The translations under genes and the position numbers were made by a program. Shown in pieces: positions 10,576 through 20,119 of a stretch of DNA of 64,000 nucleotides. How positions within the stretch are numbered: the stretch's first letter is position 1; every line of letters begins with the position of its first letter. The stretch spans positions 16,275 to 80,274 of the forward strand of contig CAIMDZ010000039.1 of the NCBI GenBank assembly GCA_903839875.1, written 5' to 3'. This DNA is from an uncultured Bacteroidota bacterium. Lineage in GTDB: Bacteria > Bacteroidota > Bacteroidia > Chitinophagales > Chitinophagaceae. The notes below the pieces were generated by a model, which was given only the letters and a program-made list of their open reading frames with translations, searched no databases and was not told where the DNA came from.

Positions 10576-10959
10576 ATGAAATCATTCGCAATAATTTCAG
10601 CACTTCTTCTCACGGGATTGTTCTTCACCATTGGTTGTAACAAAGACAAATATACAAAGGGTGCAGCCAGGATATCCGGTGCAGTAACTTACAAAAATAG
10701 CGCAGGTACTTCTGCAGCTGCTCCTTATGCCAATGTACACGTTAATTATAACAGCAGTGTGGCAAAAATTCCATATGACCTGACGGTAGTGGCTGATGCA
10801 AACGGAAAGTTTATGGTAGAACTACCAACCGGCAACTATTTTTTCTCGGCAGATTTCACAGATTCATACGGATTTTATTATACCGCAATCCAGGGAACTG
10901 CAGTTAACATCAATAATACCAATGATCAGGTAACCACAGTAGCTATTATAGTTCAATAG
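10576..10959 (+). CDS. Hypothetical lipoprotein, carboxypeptidase-regulatory-like fold possible
   Basis: Lipobox FFTIGC; YANVHVNY...DANGKFMVELPTGNYFFSAD. Confidence 0.55.
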   Translation: MKSFAIISALLLTGLFFTIGCNKDKYTKGAARISGAVTYKNSAGTSAAAPYANVHVNYNSSVAKIPYDLTVVADANGKFMVELPTGNYFFSADFTDSYGFYYTAIQGTAVNINNTNDQVTTVAIIVQ

Positions 10960-11089
10960 GAAAATGAAGCCGGCAACCAAAGAAAAATGCTAAAAAGGAA
11001 AAAATATTATACTCCCTGATATGTTGATTCTTAGGTTGCCGGTTATTTTATTTGAAAGTGCCGAAATTCAATAAAACAATAGAACGATC

Positions 11090-12451
11090 ATGTCGACTAG
11101 AAAAAAATATCTTCTGATCATGTTTTGTCTGTCCCTTGTGATATGGCAATCATGCAGAAAAGATTATACTTACGTTATTCCTCCTCCGCCCGGCCCTCAT
11201 AGTACGGATACGCTTTTTGCCCTGTTCGTTACTACCTCACCTGATAAAATCACTTCACCATTCTGGAGTAAAGCCAACTACCTGTCTGTAAACACAACAG
11301 ATGTCAGCAAAGGTCTTCTTTATGGTTATGGCTGGCTAAATATGACAGGTACTTTTAGTGGCGAAACCTCATTCAGAAGTACTAATCCCGGGCTGACTCT
11401 TAAAGCCGCATACGATAGCGCCAATCTTTATATTCTTGCTGAATGGCAGGATACAGTTGCCGATTTTTCATACGGCAGCCTGATGTTTAATGGTAGTACT
11501 GACCCAAAGAAAACCGACACGACAAATGGCTGGACCTATCAAAGAAACTGTGACCATTTCGCCATGGCATTTGAAATTTCATCTGCGTCAAGTCCCAACG
11601 GAACATTCACAAATGCGGGTTGTGCTGCAAGCTGCCACGGCAGCGGCGCCACTGCCGCCATGTTCCCGACAGCAGGTACAGTGGATTTGTGGAACTGGAA
11701 TACAGCCCACTCCGCACCAATGGGGTATGCCGAAGATATGGTAGCCAGTTCAGCCGGGCTTTCAGATGATGCAGGTAACAAAATGTGGACTCCAAATATT
11801 AATGGCGCAAATGGCCCGAAATTTGAATGGAATGGAACAACACAAAATGTAACACTACCCAACGGAACAGCAGCAATTCTTGACCCGGCTTTTTACCTTT
11901 TAAACACGACACCCTTTGTTGGGAATCCCCATGGTGGCGATACCATTTATCATAAAATATTTCCGGGTAATGCCGACGCTTGTTCAACTTGTCATGGAGA
12001 TAAAGGGCAGGGCGGGGAATACGGCAGTGTGAATACTGTAGGATTAATTGGCAAATCAAGGGCTTCCCTGATCTCGAGCATGAATAACCAGCCGGAAATG
12101 GCAGCCTATTTTCCAACGCTTGATTCTGCTGCATTAGTAAATGTACTGGCTTACATCAGGGGATTAGGCGGAGTACCAGGCGCTGTTTTATCTGTGCCCG
12201 GCGGAAGTAATGCGGATATTATTGCTGTTTCAAACATAACTCCCGTTGACATTAAGAATGCCTACAAACCTCAGACCAATAAACATAAACAATACCAGGT
12301 GCTCATCATCCGGAAATTAAAAACCAATAATCCCGATGATGTTCAGTTTGATTTTTCAAAGAGTAAAACATACATATTTGGCGTGGCTTTGATGGATAAT
12401 GACGGGAAAAACCATATTGGCTCTTTAAAGGAAACAATAAAATTTAAATAA
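11090..12451 (+). CDS. Lipoprotein with ethylbenzene-dehydrogenase-like heme-binding region and c-type heme motifs
   Basis: SCRKDY lipobox; CAASCH and CSTCHGDKGQGG heme motifs; AYDSANLYILAEWQD...CDHFAMAFEI pattern of EB_dh-type domains. Confidence 0.7.
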   Translation: MSTRKKYLLIMFCLSLVIWQSCRKDYTYVIPPPPGPHSTDTLFALFVTTSPDKITSPFWSKANYLSVNTTDVSKGLLYGYGWLNMTGTFSGETSFRSTNPGLTLKAAYDSANLYILAEWQDTVADFSYGSLMFNGSTDPKKTDTTNGWTYQRNCDHFAMAFEISSASSPNGTFTNAGCAASCHGSGATAAMFPTAGTVDLWNWNTAHSAPMGYAEDMVASSAGLSDDAGNKMWTPNINGANGPKFEWNGTTQNVTLPNGTAAILDPAFYLLNTTPFVGNPHGGDTIYHKIFPGNADACSTCHGDKGQGGEYGSVNTVGLIGKSRASLISSMNNQPEMAAYFPTLDSAALVNVLAYIRGLGGVPGAVLSVPGGSNADIIAVSNITPVDIKNAYKPQTNKHKQYQVLIIRKLKTNNPDDVQFDFSKSKTYIFGVALMDNDGKNHIGSLKETIKFK

Positions 12452-12462
12452 AATACGGGAAT

Positions 12463-12867
12463 ATGAAACACACAAAAATATTGCTCCTTTTTTTGGTTGC
12501 TGTTCTGGTTTTGCTGCATGCCTGCAGAAAAGACTTTACAATGGCGCCTGCAGCAGTTCAGTTGCCGTCCGGTACTATTAGCTTTGACACAGTAATCCTT
12601 CCTGTTTTGACGGCTAATTGTGCAAAATCCGGTTGCCATGTGGCTGGAGGGCAAACACCTGACTTAACTGTGTCTAATGCATACGCGCAATTGACCGGAT
12701 TAGGATATGTGCCCCAGGATGACACAATTGAAGCAGATGCAAAAAAGAGTACTCTTTATGCAAAGCTTATCTCCACTTCAAAACCAATGCCGCCTGCTAA
12801 CCCACTAACACCAACACAACTGGCTGAAGTACTTGCATGGATTCAACAAGGATCTCTAAACAATTGA
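12463..12867 (+). CDS. Small cytochrome-c-like lipoprotein with atypical CX4CH motif
   Basis: LLHAC lipobox; VLTANCAKSGCHVAGGQTPDL...LISTSKPMPPANPLTPTQLAEVLAWIQQG. Confidence 0.7.
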   Translation: MKHTKILLLFLVAVLVLLHACRKDFTMAPAAVQLPSGTISFDTVILPVLTANCAKSGCHVAGGQTPDLTVSNAYAQLTGLGYVPQDDTIEADAKKSTLYAKLISTSKPMPPANPLTPTQLAEVLAWIQQGSLNN

Positions 12868-12878
12868 ACATAAAACAC

Positions 12879-13793
12879 ATGAAAAATAACAATAGTATGC
12901 TTAAGCAAAAATTATTTCTCCTGATGTTGCTCGTGTCACCGGCTGTTTTTGCCCAGGATGCCAGGACCGGAGATGACGCCATAGGTACCAAACCGGCCAG
13001 GAAGGAAGTAAAGTCAACTTTTGAAAGCGCTGTAGTAATTAATAATCAGACAATTGAGACTACCCATAAAAAAACACTGGAACTGATGATCCAGCACAGG
13101 TTTGGGGTTATTGAAGGCTTTGATGACCTGGGGGGCATCTGGGGTTCATCCAACATCCGTCTTGGACTTACCTACGGAATTACGAAACGTTTATCTGTTG
13201 GAGTAGGTGCAACAAAAAACAATAAGGTGTACGACCTGGAATGGAAATATGCGATACTTAAGCAATCCCAAAATGGAGGAAGCCCGGTGTCCGTGACCTA
13301 CTTCGGAAATTTAGGCCGCAGTGCCGCTTCAAAGTCCTATTTCCAGGTTAAAGATGATTCCCGGTTGGATAAGGATACCACAAAGTATGAGGCATACGAC
13401 CGGTTCTCGTATTTCAACGAGATCATGATAGCGCGTAAAATAAATGATAAGATTTCTCTTCAGCTTGGCGGTACCTACTCGCATGTAAACCTTGTGGATT
13501 CAGGAATGAAACATGATGTCATTGGGGTGTCTTTCGTTGGCCGGTATAAATTCAGCGCACAGTCTTCTGTCGTACTTGAATTTGATTATCCTCTTGTTAC
13601 GCATGATGTGAATAAAAATATGCCAAACCTGGGAATAGGGCTTGAGGTGGCAACCAGCGGGCACGCCTTCCAGATATTCTTATGCACGGCAGATGGTATC
13701 AACAATCAGTATATCATGGTTTATAACCAAAATGATTTTTCCAAGAGGCAGATAATGCTCGGCTTCAATGTTACAAGATTGTGGGGCTTTTAA
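12879..13793 (+). CDS. DUF5777-like outer-membrane beta-barrel protein
   Basis: Signal peptide ending SPAVFAQD; MIQHRFGVIEGFDDLGGIWGSSNIRLGLTYGITKRLSVGVG. Confidence 0.75.
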   Translation: MKNNNSMLKQKLFLLMLLVSPAVFAQDARTGDDAIGTKPARKEVKSTFESAVVINNQTIETTHKKTLELMIQHRFGVIEGFDDLGGIWGSSNIRLGLTYGITKRLSVGVGATKNNKVYDLEWKYAILKQSQNGGSPVSVTYFGNLGRSAASKSYFQVKDDSRLDKDTTKYEAYDRFSYFNEIMIARKINDKISLQLGGTYSHVNLVDSGMKHDVIGVSFVGRYKFSAQSSVVLEFDYPLVTHDVNKNMPNLGIGLEVATSGHAFQIFLCTADGINNQYIMVYNQNDFSKRQIMLGFNVTRLWGF

Positions 13794-13870
13794 ACTATAT
13801 TGAAAGTTAGCCAGGACCAGGCTGGATAATGTGGTAAAACATTTTTCATTTGTTTGAGTGGTTTGCAGAA

Positions 13871-13909
13871 AGCAGGAGTGGTTTCATAAACGCACCTGCT
13901 TTTTTTTTG
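13871..13909 (+). terminator. Intrinsic terminator of the 9657-13793 cluster
   Basis: agcaggagtg...cgcacctgct followed by a T-run. Confidence 0.7.
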
Positions 13910-14054
13910 AGCTATACAGAAATGTAAATTTATACTGCACATATCCATTGCAGACTATATTACTTGTTTATTTTTGCATCATTATTTTAGGATAGAATAA
14001 ATCTCAAAAAAATCCTGTTCGTATTACAGGCTTTAACGGTTACAGAAAGATGAT

Positions 14055-14759
14055 TTGCCAATGCATTCTATAGATGTTGAAAACCTGATGTACATTTTTT
14101 ATACCTGTTATGGAATTTCCATAATAGGCCCTGTACTTTGTATCATCAGCTACTTTTTGCGTAGTAAAGTTTTATACATCATCGCATGGGTAGTCTCTGT
14201 GCTTTCCATATTAGCTTCCATAGTTTTTACATTTGATAATCTTGGCAGACTCTCTCTTATCATACCTTCTTTTTGTTTTTTCATTTTATTATTAAAACCC
14301 GGAAGAAAGAGTACAGGTAACAAATACCTGATAATTTATTTGTTTAGGTCAGTCATGTTGCTGATGGCTTTTTATGTAAGTATCAAAATGATTTTTGAAG
14401 GGTTTATGGAGGGTTTTATTATAAACCAATTTTACCCGATATTCCTTATGTTGCTGTTCAATGTTGTAATAGGTTTCCTTGTTTATAAACTACCCGGTCA
14501 AAATAAAAAGATTAAGGTTCGGGGAATGTTTCAACCCGTTTTATGGAGCCTGCTTATTGGCATAGGTGCATCTGTCATTGAAATGAAATACATGATTGTC
14601 TGGCCACCCGGTTTCCGGAAACACGCTGTTTCTGATGTTCGCTTTACTATGTTTGATATGTCTTACCATAGCATTTTCATTAACCTTGCTTGCTGGGCTA
14701 TTACAGGTATGCTGGTTTATTTTTTCTATAATTTACAACAACAAAAACTATCAAAATGA
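14055..14759 (+). CDS. Hypothetical multi-pass membrane protein
   Basis: Several hydrophobic segments over 234 aa. Confidence 0.65.
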   Translation: MPMHSIDVENLMYIFYTCYGISIIGPVLCIISYFLRSKVLYIIAWVVSVLSILASIVFTFDNLGRLSLIIPSFCFFILLLKPGRKSTGNKYLIIYLFRSVMLLMAFYVSIKMIFEGFMEGFIINQFYPIFLMLLFNVVIGFLVYKLPGQNKKIKVRGMFQPVLWSLLIGIGASVIEMKYMIVWPPGFRKHAVSDVRFTMFDMSYHSIFINLACWAITGMLVYFFYNLQQQKLSK

Positions 14760-15148
14760 AACTATCCCCGCTATCGGGTTCGGCGTAGTGAAAGATATTT
14801 GTTACCTTCAAACCAGTCACCCCTTATTCCAATGGTCCAGGTCTTACTTGGTCCTGAAACTTGCAAGTGTCTCCCGCGCAATGGCAAATATCGTTTTTGG
14901 TTTACCCGCAAAACCTGTTGTTCTCAGATGTTAACGACAACATATCTGGAACGGCATATAAAACCCACCCTGGTTTAAGTCTTCCAGTCTTAAATCCCTT
15001 ATGAGAAGAAGGACTCTGTCCGGCAACACATATTCCCAAAGCCCAATACAATTCCGTCCCCGCGGCCTCTCCGAACCTGCCTGTCTGCCGACAGGGCAGA
15101 GCTTGTGCGGAGGGTGGAGGACGCTCCTGTAGGTGCCTGCAAGTTGTT

Positions 15149-15304
15149 TATACTGAAAACGGGATAGAATAGTGCATTAACGAAACATGGATTTTGCGAG
15201 CTTGACAACTACATAATGTGTTTATTAGCAAACAATTATTACTCGTTTCTTTGCGCCTTTGCGTGAACCATTTTCTTGCACTGATTTATGCCGCGCGAAG
15301 TATG
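15149..15304. repeat. About 155-bp direct repeat, copy 1
   Basis: acgggatagaatagtgcattaacgaaacatggattttgcgagcttga(c/t)aactacataatgtgtttattagcaaacaattattactcg...; copy 2 at 17444-17610. Confidence 0.9.
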
Positions 15305-15411
15305 GTTATGGACAACACCGCGCATCCTAAAATCTTTAAACCTGACTGCCGGCAGGTAGGTCCTATAAATCTTGGTTCAGACAATAATAAATAGCACTAA
15401 TATCACCAACC

Positions 15412-15870
15412 TCCCAATCTATCACAAAAATTCCTACCACTGTAAATCAATCACTTACAAAAACTTTATCCACAAAATTTGGAAATGTCAATTATTATAC
15501 TTACATTTGTAGCTATTTTTTGGAATATAAGACAGATTTAAGGCATTGTATAAAAAAACAGCCTGTCATGAACAAAACAACAATATATAATAAACACATG
15601 GTAGGGGCAGTGCCCATGTGCCTGCCCCAATCGCGCTGGACAGGCAATAATGGTTAGATTCACACAATTTTTATTACTATTTTATTATATATATAACACA
15701 GCTTCCGATCGCTCTTCCTGTTCCGGAAAAAACCGGAAAAAACCAGAAGTAACCGGAAACACAACTGTTTGAAAATCAATTTAAAATGTAAAACCAGAAG
15801 TTTTTCCTAAACCCGTAGTTCTTATAAATTATGCCACTGTTATGAATAATAAAATACATTATTTAAATCG
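15412..15870. repeat. Dispersed non-coding module, copy A
   Basis: Collinear with 37787-38172: ttatccacaaaatttggaaatgtcaattattat..ctacatttgt and the downstream ataacaca.cttccg...ttgaaaatcaa...tatgaataa block. Confidence 0.8.
15478..15509 (+). promoter_or_regulatory. Bacteroidota-type promoter, TTTG-N20-TACATTTG
   Basis: TTTG at 15478-15481 and TACATTTG at 15502-15509. Confidence 0.6.
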
Positions 15871-16681
15871 CCCACTCCCCGGTTATTTTCGGTGCGATAC
15901 AGATCACAAACGATGTTTCTCGCGCAGGTCACGTCCCGCCTCGGCATAGCATAATTCCATAGTTCCGATAACTATCGGAAGGCATCGCCAACCGAACCCG
16001 TTCATTACTCACTCACAAAAGCATTGTCCAGATGCGACAAAGTACGACAATGATACGACATTTGAACATTATTAATATTATTGCTGGCAAAGGGTTTAAC
16101 CCGATTTTTGAACAAAGTTATCCACAAAAAAAATAGAAAAATACGACAATGAATTCGGTAATAATTTGGTTGCTCTGTGCTGCCACCAGGTGGTTAAATC
16201 CCATAGCCCCGATAGCTATCGGGAGCAGTAAACAAAAAACAGGATTATCTAACCAACGTGTAAACACATTTCAGGACGAGGCAACCCATGCAGGACGCAT
16301 AAACTATTTACCATATTTTACCTTTTTTTTACCTTTTTTGGAAGTAAATTATTACCTTTTTACATTTAATTATTAGTCAATTAACTGGTAATCAATACGT
16401 TTGATCATCAAAAAGTAAAAGCCCAGATGTATCTCATAAATTTTTACCTTTTTTGCAGAAAACTCTACGATTCACACCGTACCTCAAATAAAATGGAACG
16501 GTACCCATGTCTCCGCCCTGCGCAACACGGACCACCCAACACGGCCAACTGCCAACTGGATACTGCCAACTGGGATACTGCGCAAACATGGGTAAAACAT
16601 TTGCCAAAAGGATGGCGACGAAGATTTATTCTTCTGCAAAGTCCCGGCACAAGGTCACCCCCCTTTTTCTGCGGGAGGGAT

Positions 16682-17329
16682 TTAAGGTTTCCGGGGGCTA
16701 AACCTGCAGGAAAAACCCAAACTGAAAATACTCTGTTTATCAAACCCAATATCGCCAAACAGGCTGCACTTTCCTGAAAGGTAGTACCTGGCCCCGGCCT
16801 TAAGGTAAGGAGTAACAATATGGTCAAATTTTACTCCGGTAGAATCGCCCATTGGGTAAGAACCATAACGGAGATTGTTTAGAGAAACACCAACACCGGC
16901 AAATGGGTCAAGATGCTTAATGTGAATGTACTTTTGAAGATGATAAAATACAGTTAGCCCACCGCCAAAAATCCGCGCATTGTCAGTCCTGTAGCGGGTA
17001 AACGGGACGTTATTACCTGTATAATCCTGTTTGTAATTGTAAATAAAAGCATCGTAACTAAAAGTTACCCCAATGCTGATGTGCTTGTATAACCCATATT
17101 CCAGTTTTGCATAAAAAGGGGTAAACCCGGAAGTATTACTTTTTTCAAACCCCGAAGGCAAAGTGTAATTGTGACGGTAATAGTCAATAAATCCTAAAGA
17201 AACCGTAGCCATGGCGTAGTGGCGTTCGTAAGTAGTCAGGACTGGATAATTACTACCCACGGTAGAATCGGTTTGTGACCAGCCTCTGAAGGATATCAAA
17301 ACAAATAAAAACGATAATAAAAGTCTCAT
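16682..17329 (-). CDS. Outer-membrane beta-barrel protein, hypothetical
   Basis: Signal peptide; repeated beta-strand pattern; ends IFSLGFSCRFSPRKP. Confidence 0.6.
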   Translation of the reverse strand: MRLLLSFLFVLISFRGWSQTDSTVGSNYPVLTTYERHYAMATVSLGFIDYYRHNYTLPSGFEKSNTSGFTPFYAKLEYGLYKHISIGVTFSYDAFIYNYKQDYTGNNVPFTRYRTDNARIFGGGLTVFYHLQKYIHIKHLDPFAGVGVSLNNLRYGSYPMGDSTGVKFDHIVTPYLKAGARYYLSGKCSLFGDIGFDKQSIFSLGFSCRFSPRKP

Positions 17330-17443
17330 ATCAATGGCAAGCTAATAAACTAAGTGAAGATGACAAAATTAATCCTGCGAAGTTGGCTGGTTATTTTTCT
17401 TTTCTGCAAGTTATCACAATGACTGTCGGGACGAAAAGCAGGC

Positions 17444-17610
17444 TATACTGCAAACGGGATAGAATAGTGCATTAACGAAACATGGATTTTGCGAGCTTGA
17501 TAACTACATAATGTGTTTATTAGCAAACAATTATTACTCGTGTCTCTGCGCCTCTGCGCCTCCTATGCGTGAACCATTTTCTTGCACTGATTTATGCCGC
17601 GCGAAGTATA
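17444..17610. repeat. About 155-bp direct repeat, copy 2
   Basis: Near-identical to 15149-15304. Confidence 0.9.
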
Positions 17611-17699
17611 TACACAGATTTTGCAACAAATCAGAAATGGAAAAGAACATTCAAACCAGGCAGCCGGCTGCCTGGTTGCAGGATATATTCTTCACTTAA

Positions 17700-18155
17700 T
17701 CATATTATATTTATACACTCATTTATAACATCCATTACCATATCCCGCTCATATCCTTTTTGAACGAGATATCGGTATAGCTTCGATTTCCTTGATTGCA
17801 GACTTCTGTCTTTCTTAACTTCAGCCCACTTTTTATATGCAATTTTGTTTAATGTACTGTGGTAATCATCCCCATCTATTTCTGTCAGCGCCTTTTTTAT
17901 ACAGTAATCCGAAATTTTACGGAGTTTCAATTGTTGCTTTATTTTTTCGCGCCCCCATTGCTTCATCCGGAACCTGCCACGGGCAAAGGCTCTTGCAAAC
18001 CGCTCTTCATTCAATACCCCGGTTTCTATCAGACCGGATAATTGTTGCTCCACCTCAGGGGTTGTAAATCCTAATTCATAGAGCTTATTCCTGACCTCGG
18101 AATGGCATCGCTCCTGGTATTTACAGTAATGAAGTATGGCTGCTTTTGCTTCCAC
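17700..18155 (-). CDS. recX: RecX family regulatory protein
   Basis: LHYCKYQERCHSEVRNKLYELG...LNEERFARAFARGRFRMKQWGREKIKQQLKLRKIS. Confidence 0.88.
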   Translation of the reverse strand: MEAKAAILHYCKYQERCHSEVRNKLYELGFTTPEVEQQLSGLIETGVLNEERFARAFARGRFRMKQWGREKIKQQLKLRKISDYCIKKALTEIDGDDYHSTLNKIAYKKWAEVKKDRSLQSRKSKLYRYLVQKGYERDMVMDVINECINII

Positions 18156-18174
18156 CGGTTCTAATGATCTTTAA

Positions 18175-20046
18175 TTATCTGCCCATAAATACCATCAATA
18201 TCTGCACATCGCTTGGGTTAACCCCACTTATCCGGCTTGCCTGCCCAAGGGTACGAGGCTTGATCTTATTTAATTTCTGGCGGGCTTCAGTTGATATTGC
18301 TGATAATTTATCATAATTAAACGATTCCGGGATCATCAGGTCTTCCAAAGAAGACATTTTTATCACTAAATCCCTTTCCTTCTCTATGTATATATCATAC
18401 TTAATCTGTATTTCGGCTTGTTCCACAACGAGGTCATCAAAATCATATTTTACTATTTCTTTAAGAGATGGAATTGCAGTAATCATATTTTTAAGACCTA
18501 TGCCAGGGCGCAACAATAGCTTTATTGCTTTTGTCTTTTCTGAAAGTGGAGATGAGCTGGAATCATTCAAAAACTGGCTAACCATATCCCTATCAATAAT
18601 AAAATCTGCTAATATCTGCTTCAGACGAGCCACTTTCTCCTTTTTCTGGTTCATAAGGCCCAACCTTTCGTCAGAAGCAAGGCCTATTTTGTACCCCAAT
18701 TCCGTAAGCCTAAGGTCGGCGTTATCCTGCCTGAGCAGTGTCCTGAACTCTGCCCGGCTGGTAAACATACGATACGGCTCGTCTGTTCCTTTATTTATCA
18801 GGTCATCAATAAGCACCCCAATGTATGCATCACTTCTTTTTAGCACTAATTCTTCCTGTTCACTGGCCAGCCTGCTGGCGTTGATACCGGCCATTAATCC
18901 CTGGCAGGCGGCCTCTTCATAGCCCGTGGTACCATTTATCTGGCCGGCAAAGAAAAGATTTCGTATTAATTTGGTCTCCAGGGTGAATTTTAACTGTGTA
19001 GGAGGAAAATAATCGTATTCAATAGCATATCCGGGCCTGAAAAATCTGCAATTTTCGAATCCGGGCACCATTTTTAGCGCTTTATACTGCACATTTTCCG
19101 GTAAAGACGTACTAAATCCGTTAACGTAGATCTCAACAGTGTTCCATCCTTCAGGCTCTACGAACAATTGATGACGGTCTCTCTCAGCAAACCGGCTGAT
19201 TTTATCCTCAATACTAGGGCAATACCGGGGGCCACTCCCCTTTATCCTGCCCTGGTACATAGGCGACTGTTCGAAACCCGTCTTAAGTATATCGTGTACT
19301 TCCGGGCTGGTATAAGTAATCCAGCAACAACGCTGTTCCTTAGGTGTTATCTTTTTCACTGGCAGATAAGAGAATCCCACCACTTCATCATCGCCCTCCT
19401 GCACATCCATTTTACTATAATCCAGGCTTCTGCCATCAATGCGGGGAGGTGTGCCCGTTTTCAGACGGGCGCTCTCAAACCCTAGTGAAACCAACTGTTC
19501 TGTAATGCCTGTTGCCCCCTTCTCGCCTATTCTACCACCCCCAAATTGCTTTTCCCCTATGTGAATTACCCCATTTAAGAAGGTTCCATTGGTTAAAACC
19601 ACACATTTCGCCATTATTTCCTGTCCCATTCCGGTTACCACACCGGTAATTGTTCCACGTGAAACAATTAATCCTTTCACCATATCCTGCCAAAAATCAA
19701 CATTATGTGTCTTTTCCAGCATATCTCTCCAGGTCGTGGCAAATAGCATTCGGTCATTTTGAGACCTTGGACTCCACATTCCCGGACCTTTAGACTTATT
19801 AAGCATCCGGAATTGAATCATGCTCTTATCACTCACAATACCGCTATATCCACCAAGGGCATCAATTTCCCTTACAATCTGGCCTTTCGCAATACCGCCC
19901 ATTGCAGGATTACAACTCATTTGGGCAATGGTCTGCATATTCATGGTAATAAGCAAAACCTTAGAGCCCATATTGGCAGCAGCTGCAGCAGCTTCGCAAC
20001 CAGCATGACCAGCGCCAACAACAATTACATCATAATGAGGAAACAT
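18175..20046 (-). CDS. mnmG: tRNA uridine-5-carboxymethylaminomethyl(34) synthesis enzyme MnmG
   Basis: MFPHYDVIVVGAGHAGCEAAAAAANMG; MSCNPAMGGIAKGQIVREIDALGG; GQINGTTGYEEAACQGLMAGINA; start trimmed from 20169. Confidence 0.97.
   Translation of the reverse strand: MFPHYDVIVVGAGHAGCEAAAAAANMGSKVLLITMNMQTIAQMSCNPAMGGIAKGQIVREIDALGGYSGIVSDKSMIQFRMLNKSKGPGMWSPRSQNDRMLFATTWRDMLEKTHNVDFWQDMVKGLIVSRGTITGVVTGMGQEIMAKCVVLTNGTFLNGVIHIGEKQFGGGRIGEKGATGITEQLVSLGFESARLKTGTPPRIDGRSLDYSKMDVQEGDDEVVGFSYLPVKKITPKEQRCCWITYTSPEVHDILKTGFEQSPMYQGRIKGSGPRYCPSIEDKISRFAERDRHQLFVEPEGWNTVEIYVNGFSTSLPENVQYKALKMVPGFENCRFFRPGYAIEYDYFPPTQLKFTLETKLIRNLFFAGQINGTTGYEEAACQGLMAGINASRLASEQEELVLKRSDAYIGVLIDDLINKGTDEPYRMFTSRAEFRTLLRQDNADLRLTELGYKIGLASDERLGLMNQKKEKVARLKQILADFIIDRDMVSQFLNDSSSSPLSEKTKAIKLLLRPGIGLKNMITAIPSLKEIVKYDFDDLVVEQAEIQIKYDIYIEKERDLVIKMSSLEDLMIPESFNYDKLSAISTEARQKLNKIKPRTLGQASRISGVNPSDVQILMVFMGR
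19651..19666. promoter_or_regulatory. parS-type ParB-binding site inside mnmG
   Basis: TGTTCCACGTGAAACA, matching the known chromosomal parS consensus. Confidence 0.85.
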
Positions 20047-20103
20047 AAACGCAAAGATACAACCATGACATGATAAAGTTATAATAAATATAGAGTAGTA
20101 CAT

Positions 20104-20119
20104 TGTTCCACGTGGAACA
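20104..20119. promoter_or_regulatory. parS-type ParB-binding site upstream of mnmG
   Basis: TGTTCCACGTGGAACA, a perfect 16-bp palindrome. Confidence 0.87.

Noticed and set aside
16310-16460. Repeated TTTACCTTTTTT tracts as integrase arm sites
   Set aside because: Low-complexity T-rich DNA and no integrase gene nearby.
14780-16460. Short ORFs 14999-15208 and 16149-16376
   Set aside because: No motifs; they run through dispersed repeats and are probably non-coding.
16541-16580. ccaactgccaactggatactgccaactggga as a functional iteron
   Set aside because: Looks like a low-complexity CCAACTG repeat common in Bacteroidota intergenic DNA; no evidence of function.
18386-20073. Plus-strand ORFs over mnmG (18386-18922, 19168-19485, 19759-20073)
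   Set aside because: Antisense shadow ORFs of a highly conserved gene.
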